Shown here: in pieces, positions 1 to 17,400 of the stretch
Layout of the letters: each line of letters starts with the position of its first letter
Numbering within the stretch: the first letter of the stretch is position 1
NCBI GenBank assembly: GCA_027704905.1
Contig: CM050999.1
Location: 8,042,392 to 8,106,391, forward strand
Direction: 5' to 3'
DNA: 64,000 nucleotides
Source: Muraenolepis orangiensis
Lineage: Eukaryota > Chordata > Actinopteri > Gadiformes > Muraenolepididae
Position numbers and translations under genes: made by a program
Notes under the pieces: generated by a model
Databases searched by the model: none
Told to the model about the DNA's origin: nothing
The model's input: the letters and a program-made list of their open reading frames with translations, nothing else

Positions 1-850
1 AGGACAACTTTCTTGGTGCGCAGTTCATTAATATTATTTTATTTATTCATTCATTTGTTAGGTAGATATTGTTCTATATTGTTTGCCAACTTATTGTACT
101 TTTACATTTTTGTACTTTAACCTGAACTTATTGTACTTCTACCTGAGCACTGGCTCAGTTCTTGGAGACACATTAGGAATGAAATGCACTTTTGACTTTT
201 ACTTGAAGTGTCTGCTAAATGACTGTAATGTAATGTCATTTATGGTGGACTAGCTTTACGAACCCTCCCGTGCACTTCGCTCTGCTGCCTCAGAACCTCC
301 CGCCCCTGAGGGCCGATCTACCCGGTCACGGCTCTCCTCTGTCCTGGGGCCCCACAGTGATAGAATGAACTGCCCCGCTGACAGCAGATAACTGCTCATC
401 TTCCACCACAGGCTGAAAACCTTTCACCTCTTCAGGAAGCACTACCCTAAACCCTTCCTCTTGTCACTTGCATGCTAATAGCTCAAGTGGTTGCTTGCTT
501 GTTAGCTGTATTGTTAGTTCTAGTGTTCTATTGCTAGCTAAACTTATTGTACTTTAACTTGAGCATTGGTTCTGCTCTTGGAGGCTTGTTAGGAAGGAAA
601 TGCACTTATGACTTCTGGTGACTAGTAGTTCTCTCGCCTGCCTATGTTGAAACTACTCTGTGAGCACTATTGTAAGTCGCTTGTTCATTTGAGATTAACT
701 TGAGGTCAACTGGACCATCGGTTCCAGAAATACAGCAGAAAATGTGATTTTCACGTTTTAAGGACCGTTCGTTCAGGGATATTATGACTGTAATGTAATG
801 TAATGTAATGTCATTTAATCTAGTCGACGAGGACCACATCATCTTCACAG
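1..850. repeat. Interspersed repeat remnants, two diverged copies
   Basis: Two diverged copies of one repeat lie at about 1-240 and 460-850. Shared blocks include 'aacttattgtact', 'gaaatgcactt' and runs of 'taatgtaatgt'. The same family appears reversed at about 7978-8260, again with a 'cacattacag' end and a 'cttcctgaagaggtggg' block. No coding potential was recognised. The transposon class is not resolved. The stretch 850-1568 shows nothing further except AT-rich sequence around 1100-1140; it is probably intron or 5' flank of the PH-domain gene. Confidence 0.55.
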
Positions 851-1568
851 AAAGAAGATCACCAGATGCGACTGAATTAGTGACTTCTGACAGAGCTACT
901 ACTAGGGACTACTTTCAGAATCCCAGACACCTTAAAAGGACCGAAGACGGCTACTCGAGAAGGAACAATATAATGTTTTAAACAAACTACAGCTGCTAAT
1001 CAGAACCTTTAACTTTATTGACAGGGTATACTTTCACACACGCAAATAATTTCACAGCAGGTTTTCAGTCTCGTCTAAAAATATAAGGACCAAAATGATA
1101 TATATCTTTAATTTATCTTTATTTATCTATAATTTATATAAACTATGTTTAACAGCCCCTCTGTCCTCAATGGCTGTGACCGTTGAAGAAAGGTTTCTAC
1201 TGGATAATGTCTCACCTGGGACCAACTCTGAGGACTTTCAGGGTTTGGTTTTGATAATTGATATTCCGTTGTAATCTCCATGCAAGCAGCAGCTGGAGAG
1301 GGTCGCTTTATCAACACGTGTCCGGTTGGTGGGCCCGGAAGGATCTGTGAGGCTCTGTGATTCCTTTAGAGAGGAACACACTCATCGGTGAGTCGGTTTG
1401 TAGGCATCAGCATGGTTTTGTAAAGTCATGACCTCTGATGATGTTTAGTCCGGTTAGACAAAGCGGATTGGACACGGGGCTGTCACTCAACCCCCTCCGC
1501 ACGACCTACTGTTGTAAACATTTGATAAATAATAAAGTTTAGTTGAATTCTACCTTTGTCCGCTGCAG

Positions 1569-6630
<5,062 letters not shown>

Positions 6631-8362
6631 TCCGGAGGGAGGAAAATCAACACACATCACAACCTCTCTATATATATATAACACACACACACACACACAC
6701 ACACATGTGTGTTTGACTATGAAGAAGAACAGACCCTCATCATCTCATAAGGCACCATGTCATCCTCCATCTCTAAACGCTTGTTTCGAATGAAATGACG
6801 CGGCTGTGTCATACAGATACAGATACAGATACAGATTACTTTATTAATCCCGAGGGAAATTAAGGTGCAACAGTTGACACAGGGGGAATAAAAGCACACA
6901 CAAAAAATACTAATACCTAAGCTAAAAAACAATAAAAATTGTATAAACAAAAATATAGTTAAATGAAATCTAAATGTATTGATAAATGAAGATAAATTTA
7001 CAGTATTATTACAGTAGTACGTAGGTATATACAATACACAACAATACGTATAGTGCAAATTGGCAGAATAATATATTAATAAATAAATCAACTGAAAGTG
7101 ACATGTGTAAAGTGAAAAAGTGAATTTGAAGAGTGATTTGCAGTGCGTTGACCAAAAAATAATAATATTTAAGTACGTTGGCCTCAGGTCACTGAGTCGC
7201 CACTGTCCCTCTCACGACCCGAGGTAGATGAGTTAAAAAGTCTAATTGCCACAGGAAGAAAGGACTTCCTATGGCGTTCTGTGGTGCACCTGGGTGGAAT
7301 GAGTCTGTTGCTAAAGGTGCTTCTATATGAGGTCAGCACCTGATGGAGAGGGTGAGATATGATGATATGATGATATGATATGATGATATCAGGTCATGTG
7401 ACCTGATATCATGTGACATGACTAGCTTCACTCTCCTGTGTCCGGGACCCCCGGGACATACCAGGACACCCCCCACCCACACACACAACCACACCCCCCC
7501 CACCACACACACACCACACACACACACACACACACACCACCACACTATGACACACAGCCATGAAACACATGAAGCAACAAAGCACTCGAAGAATGAACGT
7601 TAAAATTGCAATTTAAGTTCAAATTGAATTGTGTTACTCTTAGCTCATTTGTTGACTGAACTCCTAGGAGATAAATGAAGGTTAATGTCTACGCTGACTG
7701 TGTCTCTTTGTTATTGCTGTGAATAGAAACAAATTGGCTTGTGTGTAAACACACGGGTAGGTACTATTCATTGATATGCAAGTACATACACTTTTTGCAC
7801 AACAAACAAAGCATTCACATGTAGACGTCTTAGTAGAGTCACCTTTCCAGTCCCAACCCTGGTTTGGAGCAGGGTTGATCCTGGACCTTTCTCCGCCCTG
7901 ACCCGGCTGGAGGGAAGGAGGGAGGCCAGACGCTGCTGAGGCCTTATAGTAGAGGACTTATTTCCACACAACACGATATTACATCACATTACAGTTTTTT
8001 AGCACACACTTTTGTCCAAAGCGACTTACAATAGTGCGTTGAACAAAGGTTAGCAAGAGACGAGTCAGAAGTGCATTTCATTCCGAAAAAGTCTGCAAGG
8101 GCAGAACTAGGGCTCAGGTAAAAGTACAATAAGTTGGCAAACAATAAAACAATACGACTAACAAGCAAACAATCAAGTAACCACTAGAGCTAGTGCTAGG
8201 TGCTAAGAGGAAGGATCAGGGTACTGCTTCCTGAAGAGGTGGGTTTTCAGACTGCGGGGAAATAGTCCATGGGTCAAAGCCCATATACTCTCATTCCAAA
8301 TGAGTCAAGAAATTCCCCACAAAACAAAATGTTGTGTCCAACTGGGCCAGCGGTGAACCACA
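6631..8362. other. Intergenic region with short repeats, no gene seen
   Basis: Contents: (TA)n/(CA)n at 6664-6706; tandem 'gataca' followed by 'ctttattaatcccgaggg' at 6812-6860, a typical fish LINE 3' end; a 'gatat' tandem at 7350-7400; a CA-rich tract at 7468-7545; and an interspersed repeat at 7978-8260 of the same family as 1-850. The block at about 6715-6795 ('cagaccctcat', 'catcctccatctc') recurs downstream of CYP gene 1 (18650-18720), and its beginning recurs near 46010. No convincing ORF. Confidence 0.6.
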
Positions 8363-8376
8363 TGACCTTTTGACCT
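8363..8376 (-). promoter_or_regulatory. Perfect DR2 nuclear-receptor-type site upstream of CYP2 gene 1
   Basis: TGACCTTTTGACCT on the plus strand reads AGGTCA-AA-AGGTCA on the minus strand: two perfect half-sites as a direct repeat with spacing 2, ending 116 bases before the ATG at 8493. DR1/DR2 sites are bound by receptors such as HNF4, COUP-TF, RAR/RXR or Rev-erb, which commonly control liver P450 genes. The aligned sequence upstream of genes 2, 3 and 4 has lost about 10 bp here and has no second half-site. Function is inferred only. Confidence 0.45.
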
Positions 8377-8492
8377 CACCTTATCTCTCGAAAGCAACAC
8401 GAAGTAACCCTCTGAAAACAGAGATGCACTGCCGGTCCTTCTGACCAGAACACGGAACAACGCAGAAGACACACCAGATGGGCAGACATATC

Positions 8493-11400
8493 ATGGATGT
8501 CTCCAGCACTTTAGTCTTGGCAGGTTTAGTGTTGTTAACTTGTCTCTGGTTGTTCACCGCTAAGTTCAGAAGTAAGGTCCGTTTACCCCCAGGTCCCCCT
8601 GGACTCCCGATACTAGGGAACCTTCTGCAGGTGGACCTGAACGCCCCATTCACAACTCTGCTCAAGGTAAACTCTTCTATACAGTCTAGTAGCCTACTAA
8701 TAGTAAATAGTAGGCTTATACTAGTGTGCGTATACTAGTGTAATCTTCTATTCTGTCAAGAAGCCTACGAATAGTAAATAGTAAAAAGTAATTAGTATAT
8801 TAATAGTAAATAGAAGGCTTATACTAGCTGTGTAAATAGGCCGTTGCTCGATGTTTTGCAAGCACTCTCTCTCACGCTCACTCTTAGGCTCACTTTAAGA
8901 AGAGGCAGAAGGAAACATTTGGCCCTGCAATTTAAGGGTTTGGATCAAAGTGAGTTTTGATTGTTTTAGTCTGAGTGACCAAACTCAGTACTGTACTGTA
9001 AGCTACAAAGAACGTTCACCTTTAAGATTAAGTCTCATTCCTTTCATGTCATTGTGAGTTAGTCTTAAATTCATATCTATATTCACGTTTTGAACATGTT
9101 TTGAAGTCAAGCAGTGTTTGTGTTCAGTACATTTGCGTGCCACTAACTGTGACTGGATGTTTTGTTTGTTTTCTTCTGCCTGACATGAAGCTCAGTGCCA
9201 GCTATGGTCCAGTGATGACAATATATCTGGGTACTCAGCGCATGGTGGTTTTGGTCGGGTACGATGTGATAAAGGAGGCCCTGGTGGACCATGCTGATGA
9301 TTTTACTGGTAGGGCACCGGTTCCCATCCTGGTCAGGGCAACCAAGGGCTACGGTAGGTTCCCCATGAAACACATAGCTACCAGGGTCCCCACAATATAG
9401 GGCTATGGTAGCCACAAATCTCCTCAATACACAAAGCTACACACGGGTCCCCATAAAACACAGTTATACAGTAGTGTCTCTACAATACACAGAGCTATGG
9501 TGGGGTCCCCATAAAACACAGCTACCATATGGTTACCATATGGTGTCCTCCTAAAGCTGTCTAAGGAGAGAGAGATAACATGGGCCCCAACAATCGGTGA
9601 GCTCCTTGTCCACCAGGCTTGGCCATCAGTAATGGAGAGCGGTGGAAGCAGCTGCGCCGCTTCACCCTGTCCACGCTCCGAGACTTTGGCATGGGGCGTA
9701 AGGGGATGGAGGAGTGGATCAAGGAGGAGAGCAGACACCTGGTGGACCACATTAATAACACTAAAGGTACGCAATGTAGTACATCACACAGTAGTGCAAA
9801 CTAATAACACTTAATGTGTTATGAAACCAGTTTGGATCTAAGGGCATGAACCAATAAGACAGGTGAAAAGTTGAGTGAGTTAAGGATTTAATGTAGATGA
9901 GCAAACTATCACAAGCTTGGTAATGAAGCAGAAAATGTTCAAGCAGTGAGAATTTAGCAGGGATATGCAGGGAATGGGGAATGGGTTGGACAGCTGTACG
10001 TACACTGGATCAGAGGCAGGGGAGGGGTCAGAGGGACAAGGGCTGTAGCAGGCGTGATCAGTGATAAATAAGCGGGGGTCATAGAAAGAGGGATGGATAT
10101 CAGGTAAGCAGGGGTCGTATAATGAGGAATCTGCGACAGGCAGGCAAGCGTTGAAGAATACAAAAACCCTGGAGTTGAACACTGGAATTGGAACTGGAAT
10201 CTAGAAATGCGGGAAATTAGTTATGCTATGCAGGGACAAAGATCTGGAGCAATTGTAGACGGAGCAGGTGAACTAAATAAATGAATTAGCAGAAACCGAG
10301 CGGGACTGGCTACAGCTAAAAAGGGCAAGGCTGACCTTACCAGCGGGAGATCTCTAGTGGGGGTGTGAATACATTTGAATAGTAAGTTATTCAATGCTAG
10401 TCATCGACCCTACAAGGCCAAACTATTCCATTTATATAGAAAATCAAGTATGAGATGTTTGGTCTATCGATTGGTATTGGTCTAACAATGACAATGTTCC
10501 TTGGTTGCTTATGTTGTCAACAAGATGCTTCAATTGACTGAAGTGGATGTTGGTTATTTCTGCCGGTTCTTTACCAGGTCCCTTTGATCCCACCTTCCTT
10601 CTGACCTGTGCTGCCTCCAATGTGATTTGCTGCCTGGTGTTTGGCGAACGCTTCAGATACGACGATGACCACTTTCTCTGCCTTCTGAAGATCATCTTAA
10701 AGACATTAAGATATATGAGCAGCCCCATGAGCCAGGTAGGTCAAGATGTTGATATAACTGCATAACCCTGCTCACTACCTGCTGTATTTATATGTATCTC
10801 CAACTGTTGATATAACTGCATACCCCTACTCACTACCAGTTGATACTTGTATCCTTACCAGACTTAGAGACAGCTTCCACAGTCAGGCCATCAGGCTGCT
10901 AAACAAGGGTGTATAGCATATATATATATAACAATGTATATTTTATAACATTGATTTATATATACATATTGCTCTTTTTCTGTGCCGATATATTGCATTT
11001 TATAAATTGCATTTTTATTTTATATATTTAACTTTAAACAGTTTTCCATCCATCCATCCATCCATCCATCCATCCATCTTCTCCCGCTTATCCGAAATCG
11101 GGTCGCGGAGGTAGCAGCTCCAGCAGGGGACTCCAAACTTCCCTCTCCCTGGCAACATCGACTAGCTCTGACTGGGGGATCCCGAGGCGTTCCCAGGCCA
11201 GTGTGGAGATGTAATCACCCCACCTGTACCTCGGTCTGCCCCATGGTCTCTTCCCAGTTGGATGTGCCTGGAAAACCTCCCTCGGGAGGCGACCAGGAAG
11301 CATCCTTACTAGATGCCCGAACCACCTCAACTGGCTCCTTTCTACGCGAAGGAGCAGCGGCTCTACTCCGAGTCTCTCACGAGTGACTGAGCTTCTCACC

Positions 11401-14400
11401 CTATCCCTCAGGGAGATACCAGCCACCCTCCTGAGGAAACTCATTTTGGCCGCTTGTATTCGCGATCTCATCCTTTCGGTCATTACCCATTGCTCATGGC
11501 CATAGGTGAGGGTAGGAACGAAGACTGATCGGTAGATCGAGAGCTTTGCCTTCTGGCTCAGCTCTCTTTTGGTTACAACGGTGCGCCAAAGTGCACCCAA
11601 TACCGCTCCCGCTGCACCTATTCTCCTGTCAATCTCACGCTCCATCCTCCCCTCACTCGAGAACAAGACCCCGAGATACTTGAACTCCTTCACTTGGGAT
11701 AAGGACTCCCTCCCTACTTGGAGTAGACAATCCACCGGTTTCCTGCTAAGAACCATGGCCTCAGATTTGGAGGTGCTGATCCTCATCCCAGCCGCTTCAC
11801 ATTCTGCTGCAAACCGATCCAGTGAGTGCTGAAGGTCACATACTGATGACGCAAACAGGACCACATCATCTGCAAACAGCAGCGATTCAATCCTGAGCCC
11901 ACCATACTGAAACCCCTCCCCTCCATGACTACGCCTTGAAATCCTGTCCATGAAAATCACAAACAGGATGGGTGACAAAGCGTAGCCCTGGCGGAGGCCA
12001 ACACCCACTGAGAACAGGCCTGACTTTGTACCGAGAATCCGGACACAGCTCTTGCTTTGGGAGTAGAGAGATTGGGTGGCCCTCAACAGTGACCCCCGCA
12101 CCCCATACTCCCGCAGCACCCCCCACAGTATTTCCCGAGGGACCCGATCATATGCCTTCTCCAAATCTACAAAACACATGTAGACCGGATGGGCATACTC
12201 CCAAGCCCCCTCCAGGATCCTTGCAAGAGTGAAAAGCTGGTCCGTTGTTCCACAACCAGGGCGCAATCCGCATTGTTCCTCTTCAATCTGAGGTTCGACT
12301 ATCGGCCGAACCCTCCTTTCCAGCACCTTGGAGTAGACTTTCCCAGGGAGGCTGAGTAATGTGATACCCCTGTAATTGGCACACACCCTCTGGTCACCCT
12401 TTTTGAACAGGAACACCACCCCCGTTTGCCACTCCTCAGGCACTGTCCCAGACTTCCACGCAATGTTGAAAAGACGTGTCATCCATGACAGCCCCTCAAC
12501 ACCCAGAGCCTTTAGCATTTCTGGACGGATCTCATCAACCCCTGGGGCTTTGCCACTGCGGAGATGTTTGACTACCGCAGTGACTTCCTCCAGGGAGATT
12601 GATGTTTGCCGTCCTTCATCCTCCAGCTCTGTCTCTACCATTGAGGGTGTAGTTGGGTTAAGAAGTTCCTCAAAGTGTTCTTTCCACCGCCCGATCACCT
12701 CCTCAGTTGAGGTCAGCAATGTCCCACCCTTACTGTACACAGCTTGGATGGATCCACGCTTCCCCCTCCTGAGGCGCCGGATTGTTTGCCAGAAACGCTT
12801 TGGTGCCGACTGAAAGTCCTTCTCCATGGCTTCTCCGAATTCCTCCCACACCCGCTGCTTTGCCTCCGCTACAGCCGAGGCTGCCGTCCTCTTGGCCTGT
12901 CGATACCTCGCAACTGAGTCCGGAGTCTCACAGGCTAACATAGCCCGGAAGGCCTCCTTCTTCAGCCGGACGGCTTCCCTGACCACCTGTGTCCACCACG
13001 AAGTCCGAGGGTTGCCGCCCCTTGAGGCACCAATGACCTTGAGGCCACAACTCTCAACCGCAGCTTCGGCAATAGAAGCTTTGAACAATGACCACTCTGG
13101 CTCAATGCCCCCAGCCTCCACAGAGATGACCGAAAAATTCCGCCGGAGGTGTGAGTTGAAGGTCTCCCGGACAGGGGCATCCACCAGACGTTCCCAGTTC
13201 ACCCGCACTACACGTTTGGGCTTACCAGGTCTGTCCAGAGGCTTCCCCCGCCATCTTACCCAACTCACCACCAGATGGTGATCGGTTGACAGCTCTGCCC
13301 CTCTCTTCACCCGAGTGTCCAAAACATGCGGCCTCAGGCCAGATGATACGATAACAAAATCGATCATTGACCTTCGGCCTAAGGTGCTCTGGTACCATGT
13401 ACACTTATGAGCATCCTTATGTTTGAACATGGTGTTTGTTATGGCCAATCCATGACTAGCACAGAAATCCAATAACAAAACCCCACTCCGGTTCAGATCA
13501 GGTAGGCCGTTCATCCCCAACACGCCCCTCCAAGTTTCCCCATCGTTACCCACGTGTGCGTTGAAGTCTCCCAGGAGGACTATAGAGTCCCCTTCAGGAG
13601 CCCCATGCAGGACTCCATCCAGGGTGTGCAAGAAGGCGGGATATTCCGAACTGTTGTTTGGTGCATAGGCACAAACAACAGTCAGAGTTTTCCCTCCCAT
13701 GACCCTAAGGCGTAGGGAGGCGACCCTCTCGTCCACCGGGGTAAACTTCAACAAAGCGGCACTCAGCCGGGGACTTGTGAGTATCCCCACACCCGCCCGG
13801 CGCCTCACACCCTGAGCAACTCCAGAGAAGGAAAGAGTCCAACCCCTATCCAGGAGTTTAGTTCCAGAGCCAGTGCTGTGCGTAGAGGTAAGCCCCACCA
13901 GATCTAATTGGTAGCGCTCCACCTCCCGCACCAGCTCAGGCTCCTTCCCCCCCAGAGAAGTGACATTCCACGTCCCCAAAGCCAGTCTCTGTTGGCTGGG
14001 TTTGGTCCGTCGATGCCCCCTGCCTTCACTGCCGCCTAACTGGCAGTGCACCCGACCCCAGTGGTTCTTCCCGTAGGTGGTGGGTCCGCGGGAAGGAGAA
14101 GTGGCCACGTTGCTTTTTCGGGCAATGCCCGACCGGGCTCCGTGGCTAACCTGGCCACCAGGCGCTCGCTTACGGGCCCTCTTTCCAGGCCTAGCTCCGG
14201 AAAGGGGCCCCGGGCTTCCTCCGGGCAGGGTATCCTCACTTCTAGTTTGTTTGTCCATTGAAGTCTTTGAACAGTTTTGTTTTTTAAAACTTTTTTTTAA
14301 CTTATTTTATTCTATTCTGTTTTTATTCAATTTTATCTTATTTTTTGCACATAAGATTTTCACTCACTGCTTTATACTATGTGAAGTGACAATAAACTTG

Positions 14401-14406
14401 ACTTGA

Positions 14407-14462
<56 letters not shown>

Positions 14463-17400
14463 ATATCTGCACATATCTCATTCGATTAGATTCAAATGTA
14501 TTGTCAGTGTACAACACAAGTTTGATCCCCGAAGGAGATTGAACTTGTGATGTTCTATGTTCTATGATGTTCTATGAGGTATTTGCCAAGGCCCTGATCT
14601 GTGGTCAAACATTTGTTTATTGCTATTGTGTTGCTTGATTGGAATGTATAGATGTGTGTCATCTGTATAACAGTGAAGCTGACATGAATTTGTGAATGAG
14701 TTTGCCAAGAAGGATCAAGTATTTGGAAATTGTTTTGGTCCCAGAATTGATCCTTTGGGATCACCAAAATAAAGTGCGGGATACCCTTAAAGTTGTCACA
14801 AGTTGATCCTGCATCAGAGATCCTATCAATTCATTTGGTCATAAAGCCTTGGGATGTGGGTGTTAAACATGTTTATCTGTAATTCTGCTTAAAACATGAA
14901 ACCGATGTGGTTACATTTCAGTACTTCCCATTTCCAAACTTCCACAGCTGTATAACGTCTTCCCCTGGCTGCCAGACAGACTTTCGAGCCAGCATCGTGC
15001 TGCTTTTGACAACATTGAAAAGATCTACAAGTTTATCATGGAAAAGGTCCAGAAACACCAGGAGACCATGGACCCAGACTCCCCTAGAGACTACATCGAC
15101 TGTTTCCTCACCAGAATCAAACAGGTGCCGCTTCAGTTATACTCACCCAGCTTCCACACTTCCACACACGCTGATATTGTCCCATTGAATATATGCGCAT
15201 TGCACCATACTAAGTGATTAGTAGTAGTTCACTCATGGCAACAATCTTCCGCAACCTTAGATGCATTTCAGGTGAAGTTTGGGAACAAATGCTCTAAACA
15301 GTTCTGCTTGCTTATCTCCAGGAACAGGACAATGCCACTACTGAGTTCAACCATGAGAACTTAGTGTCGACTGTGTTAAATCTGTTCCTGGCAGGAATTG
15401 AATCGACCAGTTCGACCATCAGATTTGCACTGAACGTGCTCATGAAATACCCCAACATACAGGGTAGGGCATCCTGGGAACCACAGTTTATACAGTACAT
15501 TGTCTCTTTCGTTCTCTCTCTCTCACATTTGCATGTCCTTAATCCTTATATACAATAAACATAATTATCATATTCCACTGTTTAATTGTAAATCTGTACT
15601 TTGCTCATCAGTATTTACTTCGTCTCTCATCAGAGCACATGCAGCAAGAGATTGACACCGTCATTGGGCCGGAACGTTACCCAACTATGGAAGACAGGAA
15701 GTCCCTCCCCTTTACGGATGCAGTAATCCATGAGGTCCAGCGGCTGCTAGACATTGCCCCAATGAACGTCCCTCACTTTGCAGTGCAGGACATCTCCTTC
15801 AGGGGCTATGACATCCCCAAGGTAAGGGCGTCTGTTCCTGCCCTCAACATAAAGCGTCCAAATGCTGAGGTCTGCTCTTCAACCTTGTGTTTCTAATGGT
15901 GTCAACAGGGCACTGTGATCATTCCTCTACTGCACTCTGTTCTGAGAGAAGAGAAACACTGGGATACCCCCTGGTCCTTCAACCCTCAACACTTCCTGGA
16001 CCATAAAGGCAACTTCAAGAAGAACCCCGCCTTTCTTCCATTCTCAGCAGGTAAAGTCAACATTAATATCAAACTATTGATTTATATATTTTAATATGTA
16101 TATATTGTGGTACCCCAAGCTACCCTTGGGGTCCCACCAGGGCAAAGTATAGGAGACTTACCGTTGGTTACGTTGTGGGAGGCGTATATCTCCCGAGGGA
16201 GATACTTGGAGGGCTTTAGGACCCGGGGGAAGGCGAACGAGATCCCGGAGTGAAACCCCCAGCTGACAACAATCAACACCTGAGTAAATCAGGTGCTTAA
16301 AAGCACACAGGTAGAGGGTTGCTAGAGAAGAGAAGGGGGGTGAGAGGACCGAGCCCTTGCGGCCGAGAGGTCCCGCCATATGCTGCTATGCTACTATGCT
16401 GTTATGCTGTTCTGTTGTTCTGCTGGTTTCAGTTGTGATGCGAAGAAATAAAAGGACATTTATCGTTTAACCCTCAAAAACCCGCTGTTGTTTGCCTCCT
16501 TGAGCGTGGGCGCTCACATATGGTGGATGGATGCGGGCATGTTGACCCAGCTCACAACCTAAGACATGGATCCAGCCTTAAGGGAGTTGCTGACAACAGT
16601 GTTGCAGGGGCAACAAACATTACAGAAGGCCGTCACACAGCTCTGTGAGCGCGCAGCGCAAAGGACTCCGGGAAAGCGGCCGAGAGAGGAATGGGCCCAC
16701 GTGTTGGCTCCGTACCCGCCGGAGGACGCCGCTCCGCACCCGCCGGAGGACGCCGCTCCGCAACCGCCGGAGGACGCCGCTCCGCAACCGCCGGAGGACG
16801 CCGCTCCGCACCCGCCGGAGGACGCCGCTCCGCACCCGCCGGAGGACGCCGCTCCGCAACCGCCGGAGGACGCCGCTCCGCAACCGCCGGAGGACGCCGC
16901 TCCGCACCCGCCGGAGGACGCCGCTCCGCACCCGCCGGAGGACGCCGCTCCTCACCCGCCGGAGGCCGCCGCTCCGCACCCGCCGGAGGACGCCGCTCCG
17001 CAACCGCCGGAGGACGCCGCTCCGCACCCGCCGGAGGACGCCGCTCCGCACCCGCCGGAGGACGCCGCTCCGCAACCGCCGGAGGACGCCGCTCCGCACC
17101 CGCCGGAGGACGTCGCTCCGCTTTCACTGGAGGACAACACGAGGCCCCGGATCATCGACTGGGACGCCGACGGTCCAGAGGAGCGGGGTTGGCCCCCGCG
17201 CCGCAACTGTCGGGATCGGTGGTTTGTCCTCAAATGCCACCGGGAATACCCCTTCAAGCCGGGTTGGACGCCAGGAGGCGCCCGTGGAGGAGGGGATACT
17301 ACCGACAGGTGCCTAACTTTGCGTGGGAACGCAGATGCCCTGTCCCGAAGGTCAGAAGGCCTGTAGTCTGGGCCTGCCAAGGGTGCTCTGAAGTTGAGGG

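Noticed and set aside
12376..13281. Plus-strand ORFs of about 145-151 codons opposite the RTE ORF
   Set aside because: Antisense shadows of the LINE coding sequence without domains.
16620..17127. Several long minus-strand and alternate-frame ORFs with Arg-rich repeats
   Set aside because: Shadows of the 24-bp GC-rich repeat; only the frame starting MDPALREL continues into a recognisable RNase H end.
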